From a virus: a stretch of 20,492 nucleotides of DNA. The translations under genes were made by a program, and so were the position numbers. The stretch's first letter is position 1, and each line of letters starts with the position of its first letter. The notes beneath the pieces were generated by a model that saw only the letters and a list, made by a program, of their open reading frames with translations, ran no database searches and was not told where the DNA came from. The DNA is taken from the IMG/VR virus record IMGVR_UViG_3300025102_000372, positions 1 through 20,492 of that record. The stretch is one strand, 5' to 3'. Below are positions 1 to 9,900 of the stretch, in pieces.

Positions 1-318
1 AACTTGCAAAAGATGATTCAAAAAAAATCTTGTAATGGATGCTACTATGAGCATGACAGAAATTGTTATTGGTTCGAACTTGTTCATGGTAGCAAACCCA
101 AATCAATACCTACAGATACATTTGATATTGGATGCAAACAATATAATAATACAGCAATAGGTAATCAAGCAGGTAATGCATTAGCTATTAAAGTAATTAG
201 TGTTTTTGATGGTGAGATTATTGGAGATAAATATGTTCCTACTAAAAAGAAAAAACATTATTATAAAAAGAAAACATACACTACAAGACATAATTACACA
301 GAAAGAAAGGATTTCTAA
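1..318 (+). CDS. Small Cys-rich protein, possible zinc-binding fold; 5' end uncertain
   Basis: The open frame runs from the left edge of the window, so the gene may begin outside it. Inside the window a TTG at 4 and an ATG at 13 are possible starts, and neither has a clear ribosome binding site. From the ATG the product is 101 aa. The N-terminal third carries a CNGC pair, a third Cys followed by a YWF aromatic patch, and a fourth Cys in a GCKQY element, a spacing that would suit one zinc site. The C-terminal 30 residues are very basic, with runs of Lys, Tyr and Thr, as in nucleic-acid-binding tails. The stop overlaps the start of the resolvase gene (TAATG at 316-320), so the two are translationally coupled. 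Because of this neighbour a role in DNA metabolism is possible, but I do not recognise the family. Confidence 0.7.
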   Translation, partial: NLQKMIQKKSCNGCYYEHDRNCYWFELVHGSKPKSIPTDTFDIGCKQYNNTAIGNQAGNALAIKVISVFDGEIIGDKYVPTKKKKHYYKKKTYTTRHNYTERKDF

Positions 319-842
319 TGATTACAATAGGTATAGACCCGGGTAAGAGCGGAGGAATAGTATTTATCAATGGAGATAAAATAATTGAAATGTATAAATG
401 CCCACAAACAATTGAAGATATGGCAGAACTATTAGAACCATACAGAATGACATGGGAAAGTACCATTCCAATTACTGCATATATTGAACAAGTACACGCA
501 TTCCCAAGTGATGGTCGTAGCAGTGTGTTTAAATTCGGTACTAACTATGGGATTTGGCAAGGTCTGTTGGGAGCAAATAAGATAGAAACTAAGTTCATTG
601 CTCCACAAGTCTGGATGAAGTCATTAGAGTTACCAAAAGATAAAGTAAGTAGAAAAAGAGAGTTAAAAATTATTGCACAAAAAGTTGTTGATAAGCAAGA
701 ACTAAATAAAAGAGTAACATTACATACTGCTGATGCTGTTCTTATAGGAATGTTTGGAGTTATACAAAGTGCAATAGATAACATGAGTTTAAAACAAAAA
801 GTAGATACATTAATTAATTTAAGAAAGAGAGATAATAAATGA
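318..842 (+). CDS. RuvC-like Holliday-junction resolvase
   Basis: This 174-aa protein has the RNase H-like layout of RuvC endonucleases. The first strand is IGIDPGKSGG with catalytic D7; a second acidic residue, E57, sits in AYIEQVHAF; the C-terminal helix has HTADAVLIG with H136 and D139, matching the HxAD element of RuvC. The length is normal for RuvC (about 170 aa). Members of this family bind four-way and branched DNA as dimers and cut it symmetrically using Mg2+. In phages they usually clear branched replication intermediates before packaging. The start overlaps the upstream stop (TAATG), and the TGA stop overlaps the next gene's ATG (ATGA). The family call is strong; the exact substrate (Holliday junction versus other branched DNA) is inferred. 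Confidence 0.93.
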   Translation: MITIGIDPGKSGGIVFINGDKIIEMYKCPQTIEDMAELLEPYRMTWESTIPITAYIEQVHAFPSDGRSSVFKFGTNYGIWQGLLGANKIETKFIAPQVWMKSLELPKDKVSRKRELKIIAQKVVDKQELNKRVTLHTADAVLIGMFGVIQSAIDNMSLKQKVDTLINLRKRDNK

Positions 843-1033
843 TATTACAAGAACATACCAAAGATTTTGATTCATATATAGAGACTATGAATAATATTAA
901 AATGGCTATTGGTGTAGCAACTAAAAAAGGAGATATTGATACATTAATACAAATACTAAAGCAATTCTCTATTGCTACTGATTGCTTAGTAGGATTATTA
1001 CAAGTAACTAAACAAGAAAAAGTTTCAGCGTAG
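839..1033 (+). CDS. Small helical protein of unknown function
   Basis: This is a 64-aa acidic-to-neutral protein predicted to be mostly helical: an N-terminal DFDSYIETMNNIKMAIG helix, a short KKGDID turn and a second amphipathic helix rich in Ile, Leu and Val (about residues 37-56). I do not recognise a family. It is likely real because its ATG overlaps the resolvase stop (ATGA at 839-842) and it ends the plus-strand operon just before the convergent hairpin. The paired-helix pattern would suit a small dimeric accessory or regulatory protein, which is only an inference. Confidence 0.7.
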   Translation: MILQEHTKDFDSYIETMNNIKMAIGVATKKGDIDTLIQILKQFSIATDCLVGLLQVTKQEKVSA

Positions 1034-1050
1034 TTTCTCCTTGCTGATGG

Positions 1051-1082
1051 AATGGGCAGGTATTATCTTTTACCTGTCCGTT
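1051..1082. terminator. Hairpin between convergent operons, possible bidirectional terminator
   Basis: Bases 1051-1062 (AATGGGCAGGTA) pair with 1071-1082 (TACCTGTCCGTT) as a 12-bp stem with two G-U wobbles and an 8-base loop. Read as plus-strand RNA all twelve positions pair; read as minus-strand RNA two of them become A-C mismatches. The hairpin lies exactly where the plus-strand operon (ending at 1033) meets the minus-strand operon, and it contains the stop codon of the 963-aa gene. Only a weak T-rich tail follows on the plus strand and none on the minus strand, so efficient intrinsic termination is uncertain. Confidence 0.5.
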
Positions 1083-3954
1083 CTAATTCTCTTAATGAGT
1101 TTTGAATACCTATTGGTAATCCTTTGTATTTTTTCTTTTTAGTTTTCTTTTGCAATCTATCAAAATAATAATTTCTTACTTCATTATTAAAAGGTAATTC
1201 ACTTGGATAATCTTTTAATAAAGGAGGAACAACATCTCTCATAAATGATTGTTCACTTTTCTTTTTAGGGTATAATGTTAATTCTTGACCTATAGCAGTT
1301 GTTATACTATAAGGATTTTTTATTGCCATTGGTATATATCTATCAATAGCTCTACCAGCAAATTGATTAAAGAATCTTACATTTCTAGCAACTATATCTG
1401 TATTGTCATTATTAACAAAGTCTCCAGTATTTAACATAATATTATCTAAGTATTCGTTATCAGCATTTACTAATTCAGAAGCTACAGCAATGTCTAGCAT
1501 TGTACCAAATGTAGGACCGAGTTTAGAACCAACTATGCCCTTACCATAAAAGTTTTTATTTAATTCTTTTATAGAATCTTCATCGTCAAAATCAGTAGTA
1601 AATAAATTAACAATGTCTTCTATTAATTCTTTTCCTGTATGCTCAACAAGAGTTTGATTTAATCCTGTAAGATAACTTATTAAAGCAGGTGCCATAAAAT
1701 AAGCTGTAAACATATTCATTGACCTATGGACACCCCTAGCGTCTTGTAACCATTGAGAAAATTTATCATTACCTTTAACTACATTATTCCATAATACTCT
1801 TGCATCTCCAGAACCTTCTTTTAAAATAGAATAGTTTCTTTCAAGAAATTCCATCCCATAATGTTGAAATTGAAATACAAATTGACCTATACCTTCTCTT
1901 AAGTTTTTAGCTTTAGCGTATGAATTATAATCAAAATGATTAAGCAATACCATATTCTTTGCATATGCTTGTGCATATTTTTTCTTTTGAGATTCAACAC
2001 TACCTTTATCGGATACCTTTGATTCTAAAAATTTTATAAATTCTGGACTTTCATCCATTGATTTATATATAGAACCAAATGCAATCTTAGCTGTCATTTT
2101 TCTATTAACATTTTCTATAGTTCTATGAAGATAAGAACTTTTTTGAGCTAATTTACTTGCTCCCCTAGAAAATAACTTTAATCCTTTGTAAGCAAAATTT
2201 TCTTCATTAGTATAAATAATTTTACCATTTTCATCCATTTTTCTTATTTTATATGGAGAACTTGATTCAATTTTAACTTCAGATTCTAATGCTGCTTCTG
2301 ATGTATCCATTAATAAGTTAGCATCTTTTAGTTCTGCTTCGAGATTAAATTTATCTAATATATTATTTTCTTCAATAAATTTATTTGCTTGTTTAATAGC
2401 ACTTCTTCCAAATGTAGCATAATTCATTAAGTATTGAGTTGAATTTCTAGCTGCTGAACGTAAACTAAATCCGAGTTTATTTGTAAATTGATATGCTAAT
2501 AAAGTTCTTTTAATTAAATCTATAGAACCTTGTTCTTTACTAGTACCATTAACAGAACCGTGTATACTATTAATCATTTCAACTACTTTATTAGAATAAT
2601 CTGAGTCTTTAGTATATGTTTTTCTTGCATGATTTAAAGCATTCATATAAGAATCAGTAAGAAAAGCTGTAGTATTAAATTTACTTACATTATTTAAATA
2701 TGTATTTACAACATCAATAAAATTTTTACTATATTCATAGTCACTATCTTTACTTCTAGATTTTGCGTGTTCTGTAACCCAGAAATTCATATCGTCAATA
2801 ATATCATCGATGCTTCTTTTTTGATTAACTAAATCTAAATTAGAAGTATTTAAATCATCAATGTTTTTCATTAAACCATCCATCATAGTGGCATTTAAAT
2901 CTCTAACAAAATGTGGAAAATAACCATCATCTTTATATTTAGGCATTAATTCTGATATTAATTTTTCTTCTAAATTTTTTAACGATTCAGTTGTGCCTCT
3001 AAATTCAGGTCTTCCTTCTATTCTTTTAACTGTAGAATCAACAACTTTTTTAATACCATTTCGTAAATCTTTATACGAATCTGTCATCATATCATTATAA
3101 TCTTTAACAGCTCCCATTAAATTTTCAGGAACACCAGCTTCTCTTAAATATGTAAAATATTCATCTTTATTTATTCTTACTAATTTTTCACCACTATCAT
3201 ATTCTTTTATTCTTTTTTTAGCATCTCTTTTTTCTTTTGAATTTAAATTTGATTCTGCTAATAAAACTTCATTGTTATATTTTGCTTGAATAGCTTTTGG
3301 CATTACATCTTCTACTATTTTAATAAAATCTACAAAACTTTTAGTAGGACCTTTAAGTTCAAATGATTTTAAAGCTGCTCTTGCGTTATCTTTTTTAGTA
3401 ATGTCTCCACTATCTAATGCTTTAGTATATTCTAATTCTAGTTTTCTATGTTGTTTTAATGCTTTATTAACTTCTTTTTCAGAGTATTGACTTTCACCTA
3501 ATTGACCTGCTACTCTAATTTTTCTAATAACATTTGAAAATGATGTGTCTAATTTATTTTGTCTTTTGTTATCACTTTCCATTACACCACGAATATTATT
3601 AATAGTTTCAGATAATACAGGGTCATTTTTAGAAAGCCAAGTTCCTGTCATAAATCCTTCAAAAGCGTTAAAAGCATTTAATTTTCCTTTAGAAACTCTA
3701 TCCGCAAATTTATCTAAGTCTTTTAAAAAAGCATCTGTACTACCCGCTGTTAACCCTATATTGCTACCTTGTTCTTTTGTTAATAAAACAGATGCCTCTA
3801 TTGGTATTTGAGCTCTAGCTTCAAACATAGATATTGCAGCTTCGTAAGGAGCTTGTATATTTTTAATTACATCTTCTCTATTTACCCAAGATTCAATACC
3901 ATCAATAAGTTGTTTGGTTTTTTTATTTTTTATATCATTGCAATCTATTGGCAT
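1063..3954 (-). CDS. Large 963-aa virion-associated protein, probable internal/ejection protein
   Basis: This 963-aa protein is long, Lys/Asn-rich and mostly helical, with no enzyme motif I can identify. A notable aromatic element, FVFQFQHYGMEFLERNY, lies near residues 688-705. A hydrophobic stretch near 745-765 (MNMFTAYFMAPALISYL) could enter or cross a membrane. The last 30 residues are strongly basic (KKKSEQ and KKTKKKKYKG). The gene is the last of the minus-strand structural operon, and its ATG overlaps the end of the 2864-aa gene by 10 bases (ATGCCAATAG), so the two are co-translated and may be made in matched amounts. In podoviruses the genes after the tail proteins usually encode internal proteins ejected with the DNA. 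By position and composition this is a co-ejected partner of the predicted virion RNA polymerase, but no homology is claimed. Confidence 0.85.
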   Translation of the reverse strand: MPIDCNDIKNKKTKQLIDGIESWVNREDVIKNIQAPYEAAISMFEARAQIPIEASVLLTKEQGSNIGLTAGSTDAFLKDLDKFADRVSKGKLNAFNAFEGFMTGTWLSKNDPVLSETINNIRGVMESDNKRQNKLDTSFSNVIRKIRVAGQLGESQYSEKEVNKALKQHRKLELEYTKALDSGDITKKDNARAALKSFELKGPTKSFVDFIKIVEDVMPKAIQAKYNNEVLLAESNLNSKEKRDAKKRIKEYDSGEKLVRINKDEYFTYLREAGVPENLMGAVKDYNDMMTDSYKDLRNGIKKVVDSTVKRIEGRPEFRGTTESLKNLEEKLISELMPKYKDDGYFPHFVRDLNATMMDGLMKNIDDLNTSNLDLVNQKRSIDDIIDDMNFWVTEHAKSRSKDSDYEYSKNFIDVVNTYLNNVSKFNTTAFLTDSYMNALNHARKTYTKDSDYSNKVVEMINSIHGSVNGTSKEQGSIDLIKRTLLAYQFTNKLGFSLRSAARNSTQYLMNYATFGRSAIKQANKFIEENNILDKFNLEAELKDANLLMDTSEAALESEVKIESSSPYKIRKMDENGKIIYTNEENFAYKGLKLFSRGASKLAQKSSYLHRTIENVNRKMTAKIAFGSIYKSMDESPEFIKFLESKVSDKGSVESQKKKYAQAYAKNMVLLNHFDYNSYAKAKNLREGIGQFVFQFQHYGMEFLERNYSILKEGSGDARVLWNNVVKGNDKFSQWLQDARGVHRSMNMFTAYFMAPALISYLTGLNQTLVEHTGKELIEDIVNLFTTDFDDEDSIKELNKNFYGKGIVGSKLGPTFGTMLDIAVASELVNADNEYLDNIMLNTGDFVNNDNTDIVARNVRFFNQFAGRAIDRYIPMAIKNPYSITTAIGQELTLYPKKKSEQSFMRDVVPPLLKDYPSELPFNNEVRNYYFDRLQKKTKKKKYKGLPIGIQNSLRELERTGKR

Positions 3955-6900
3955 TGTGCTACTTCTTTAATAGTTCTAATTTTTTCTACACCACTATCTT
4001 TCATAGGCATTTGTCTTACTGCTGTATTTAAAGATGCTTCTACTTCATTTACTGCTGATAACATACCTAATAATTTAGTAGATGATTTAGTTAATTTTGG
4101 TTCAAATTTAATTGCTTCAAAGTGTGCAAACATAGGATTGTTTTTTATGTTTTCTGGTTTTCCATCATCACCCTCAGTATTGAATACATCTTTTTTAGTA
4201 AGGTTTATAAAGTCTGTATCTAAAGATAATCTCATATCCATGTATTTTAATGGATTAATATAATCTCTTTTATATGCATATTCATCTATATCATTTAACT
4301 TTTCTATAAATAATGTATAATCATCAGTAGTTTTATTAGGCATCATTTGAGCAACTTCTCTATATAATGAGATAACAGATTTATTCATAGTAGCTAAATT
4401 ATTTGATGGTAACATTTCGCTTAACCATCCAAAGTCTAAATTATTTTTAATTCTTTTTTGCATATTTTTATCAAAAGCCATAAATCCCATTTTATTCATT
4501 TGAGTATCTGAAGCCTTTCTCATAAGAACATCTTTATTAAAAAAGTTATTATAAAATACATTTGATTTAACCATTCCCTCTAAAGCAAAATGAAATATTT
4601 TTTGATTGCTTTCATTTGCAGAAATATCATTTGCTAATTCTTTTTTACCAAATGCTATACTAGACATAAGTTGAATACCTTGACTGTATCTTTTAGATTC
4701 TTTATAAGGTATAGATATAGGTCTATTATTAAATACTCCTATAGCATCTCTATTTCTAATAGGTTCCATATATGCATAAAGAAATTTAAACCCATGCTCA
4801 TTTACTTTATTCATTAAATACTTTTGTCTTAATTCAAATACATTGGCAAATCCAATTGAATGTTCTGATATAAATTGTAACATTTTTTTATCTGTTACTA
4901 TACTTTTACCTTTATGTGGAAGTATTTGGTCTATTAAAGTATTAGAACCATATGTTTGTTGATTAAAGTTTTTAATTGCTTTTAAATCATCTCTTGCATT
5001 TTTAGGTAGGGTTTCTTGCCAACTATCATATTGAAAACCGCCTGGCGTTTGTTTTAATAAAGCATGCATAGTATTAGCGTGAACAACAGATTTTTTAAGG
5101 TCACTTTCTTCTATATGTATATATTCTTTGTATTTTAAATTATTTGGATTTATTTTTTTAATATCTTTTGCAAATGTTTTTTCAAAATTTTCTTTTAATT
5201 GTTTAATAACAAAATCAATAGCTCCTATTTTTTGTCTTTTCCATTTAGGAGAATAACTACTTTTTAATAAATATTGTTTTTTACTATTTAATCTTTTTAT
5301 TGTTGCTATTCTTTTATTAAAATCTTGAGTATCACTTACAACTGATTTAGCGTATGTGTCTAAAGGTGATTCTGCTTTTGAATCAATAATGTCATAATCA
5401 GCATCTTGATTACCATTAGCATCTCCATTTGAGTCTTGTTGTCTAGAAGGTGTGGTAAGTAAATCATCAAACCAATCTTCCATTTCAAGCATTGTTTTAG
5501 TATCTAATTCATATTGCTTAGAATCTTCCATTAAATCTTGCTTTGCAATATTAACAGCAATTCTATCTAAATATGAACCACCTTGACCATTATATATATT
5601 TCTTGAATTATCAGCTAAAGGTTCAAATGCATTCTTCTTAGCATCTAATAAATCGTTTAAATAAAGTTGTTCTGCTTTTGTTAAATTTGATTTTTTTCTT
5701 TTATAAGATAATTGCCTATCTAAAGATTTATATAAATCCTGATGAAATCCTCTAAATGTTTTTGCTCCTAAATATAAATCATAAAATGTAGACCCTCTAG
5801 GAGTTCCAGATTCATATTGACTATCTCCAAATGCATTAATTAATTTATTTTGTTGATTTAAAAACTCTTTAATAACAAGTTTATCTGCTCCGTTTAAATC
5901 ATTTACTGCTTTATACTTACCATCTACTAATTTAAATTTTTGAAATACTCTTATTCTTTTACCTTCGGCATTTTGACCATCCGTTATTATAGCTTGAACA
6001 TCTTTACTTCTTGCTTCTCTTGGAGATATTGATTTTTTAATAGTTGGAAAAAGAAAGTCATCTGCCCACTCATATATATTAGAAGAAATATTTGGATTTA
6101 ATCCGTCTTTCCCATCTAGTAAGTATTGAGATTCTGTAGCAGCTTTATGATAATAAGCAAGTGTTTTAGTATCTATAGTAACAACTTCATCTTTTCCAGA
6201 GTTGTATAATATTTCAGGTCCATCAAAATTTTTAGTTTCTGGGTTTTCTTTTATTTCATTTACCCATTGTTCTCTTCTTTCTTTATCATCTAAATGATTT
6301 CTGTTTGCTAAATTTTGTAAATAATTTACTTTTCTTGGTGTTTTTTGTGCTATGCCAATTGCTTGTTTAAAAGCTATTGAACTACCCATTTTACTTAACA
6401 TTGATTTATTAGATTGGTCTGCATCTAATTGAAATGTAAAACTTCCTTCAAGTCCAAAATTTTCTGGGTCTGAAGCTTGAACAGAATAAGGTTGTACTCT
6501 ATTAACGTAATCAAATAAATGCTCACTATGAGCAAAAAAGTAATCTACTTTATCTGCATCGTAATCACCTTCATATGTATTTGCTATATCAAAACTATTT
6601 ATTTCTACAGCAAGTCCTTGACTCTCATTTAAAAATCCCCTTAATCCTAATAGTGTAAGGTCATTAGGTTTTGTTCTTGGATTTCTTCTTACAGCTATTG
6701 CTAATTCATATCTTGTATTTGATACTTCAGATAAATCACGAATTAAATCATGAACAGTTCCTAACGTAGAACTTTCTGAAAGTAAATCTGAAAGATTGTC
6801 AGTATCATATCCGTCTTCCAATATTTTATCATTTAACTTTAATTCTTCAAGAAATTCATCTTTAGTAAGTATTTTATTATTTTGTAAAATTCTTATTTGT

Positions 6901-9900
6901 TTTTCTTTTGGTAAATTAGATATAATAGTTTCTCTTTCTGCATGAGGTAAATTTACTTGCCCTCTTAAAATCATATTATTTTGTTTATCAAATAGTGTAG
7001 GCAGTAATCTAGTTTTTTTATTTTCTCCTAAACTACTTTTTAAAGATTGTATTATATAACCTTGACCACTATATCTACCAGATTCTCCACCTAATTCTGT
7101 TTTAAATCTATTTGTTGTACCTCTTCTATTAGTAAAAATATTATCTATATATTCTTTTGCTAAGTATTTTTGGACTTGATTCATACTGTAATCAGATGGG
7201 TCTGCTGCTTCATTCATTTTTAAATAATGCATAAGCGTACTAAGATTACCTAAAGCACCCTCACTAGCATCATGAGGTATATCACCATCCATTAATTTTT
7301 CTTGCATAAATGCATTCATCTTAATTGGGTCTGCCAGAATATCTTTCATCTTACGTAAATTGTCTGATAATTCTGGATTAATTTCATTAAATGCTTTTTC
7401 ACTTTCAGAATTGTTGTAAAAATTATAATCAGCTGGAGATTCTACTCCTGATAATTTATCAGAATCTTTTTCAGGTCTTAAGCCTAATCCATCTATATCT
7501 ATTTTTCTAATAATATTATTTCTGTCTTTTATTTTATGATTAGATAAATCATCCCATCTTACACCTTTTATTAAAGTTTCATCTCCACCATCATATGCTT
7601 TAGCACCTGATTTTGTAATAAGTATATCAACATCTCTATTTGTTTTAAAAAACCCTTCTAAGGATGGGTCATATACAAGTAGTGTTTTACCATATAATAA
7701 TGTTTTACCTTCTCCTTGAGAGGATATTACAGGTTTAATTGGATTCATTGAATTAGGATTGTGACCTAAATACGTATGGTATTCCATCATAGCTTCTTTA
7801 GATACAAATGATATACTATCAAATCCAGAAACATCTGAATGAGCTAATCCAAGATTTTCTAAAGAAAAATTACCTATTTCATCTGGAAACTCGTCTTGTA
7901 AATCTTTTACGATTTGAGACATTGTTTCTTTATCGTCATCCCAAATTGCAATATTGTGAGATTTTTTTCTAAGTCTTTTCTTAATTAATTCAGATGGAGC
8001 ATCTACCTCACCTTTAGTAGTTAGAGTTGTTCTTGCTTGTAATACAGACCTTAAATAAATATCTGTTGGTCTTACAAAATTCTTTGTAGTTACTAACTTA
8101 ATTCTTTTAATATATTTACCAACTTCTTTTGGACTTGTTTCATCTAATACTCTATAAAATAAATCATTAGTTTTACTTTTAAATGACACTTCAAATACTA
8201 AAAATCTAGCTGCTAATTCTACTTTATTATCATCATAGAAATTTTTATCTTCTGTTTTATCAAACTCATTTTTTATACTATCTAATACTTTTTTAGTATT
8301 AATACTTACCTTACCAGAATGTTCATCATAAAATCTATTAAAATCATCTACTATTTTTCTAGCATCCACAGTCCTAATAGCAATACTATCCATACCATCA
8401 AATATATCTAACTTCTTAATACCAATTTCATTTGGAGCTATTCCATTGTCATCTAATATTATATCTCCATCACCTCGTTTTACTTTATTATAATCAAAAC
8501 TTAATCCAGCTTTATGCTGTCCAAATGTTAATCCTGCTAAAGTAGTTTGAACATTATTACGTACTCTTAATATTTTATCACGAAGATTATCAGGAACTTC
8601 TTTTGTTTGTAATATGTTATAAGTTCTTTCAACCATAACTCCTGATTGGTCAGTTTCTTTTAACAATACATTGTTATCAAAAAATGAATATTGTATTCCT
8701 AAATTGTTTAAATAACGATGAACTGGATTGTTTTGTATAATTTGTTTTTGGTCTTCAAATAAAATATTACCATCAACATAACTAATTTTTGGAACAGTTA
8801 CTTTATCTTTTGCTCCAAATACAACTTGATTTATATCTTGTATTATTTTGCTTTTTTGTTCTTTATTTAAATCTTTAAAATCTGTTCCTTTTGAAACAAT
8901 AGAACTTGCTACTCGTTTAATTGTTGTTTGAGTAATATTACCATCTTTATCAAGTATTAATTTGTCAAATGTTTCTCTCAGACTTTCTGAATCTCTGCCA
9001 GAATAGTTTACATTTTCAAACTTATTAGTTTTTGTATTCAATACTTTAAAACTATATCTTTTGTAAAAACCATCTAATCCTAATGATGGATTTTTAATTA
9101 CATCACTAGCATCGCCAACATACAATCTATCTAATGCTTCTTTTTTTCTTTTTATTATTTGATTCTGTACAAAAGCATCGGTAAAACCTTTTTTGTCTAT
9201 AAATTTTTGAATGTCTCGCATTCCTTCTTCAAATTGAAGAATGTTTGTATCATCTGCTACAAGGTTTAAAGAACCATCTGTATTTCTTTTTATAATACCT
9301 TGTCTTTTTAACATACTTAATATATTTGATTGAGCTTCATCTCCGTAATTTTGTAAGTATTCTTTCATTTGATTACGAACATTATCTAAAGATGTATTTC
9401 TCATTACATCAAATAATTCTGTTAATTTAATATTTTGTTCTAATTTATTTTCACCAGAATAAATCGAATCAAATCTATCTTGTAATAGTAAAGCAGTTTC
9501 TTCTTTTACTAATATAGGTTCATTAACTACTTGAACTAATCCATCTGATTCGTCATTTAAATTATCTAATTTTTGATTATACTTGTCTTCTAATTTTGGA
9601 TTACTAGGTATATATAATTTAACTAATTGAAAACCTCTAATACCTTTGTCTGACATAAGTCCAGGTCTACTAAATAGTTCAATACCAGATTGCTCTATAA
9701 CAAAAGCAACATCAGCATTACTTATAATAGAATTATTTAATCTTGTTCTATTAATATCTGCAACTACCATATCATACATAAATTGCAAATTAGGTCTATT
9801 AAAAGTATCTACATTAAAACCTAATTTATCTAAATGATATTTAAGACTTTTTATTTTATCAGGGTCTATTTTAGTATTACCTGATGCAGTTTCTGTAATG

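Noticed and set aside
3545-4263. Plus-strand open frames at 3545-3811 and 3808-4263
   Set aside because: They lie opposite the 963-aa and 2864-aa genes, are rich in Leu, Ile, Phe and Ser as expected for the complement of A-rich coding DNA, and show no motif or convincing ribosome site.
5391-5447. The Asp/Asn/Gly stretch at residues 2364-2390 of the giant protein as an EF-hand or RTX calcium site
   Set aside because: Spacing does not satisfy the 12-residue EF loop (no acidic residue at position 12) and there is no GGxGxD repeat; a flexible linker explains it better.
6552-6569. GDYDAD read as a family B DNA polymerase motif (YGDTDS-like) or a glycosyltransferase DxD
   Set aside because: The preceding RNP...PND element and the upstream lysine strands fit the RNA polymerase barrel, and no other DNA polymerase or glycosyltransferase motifs are seen.
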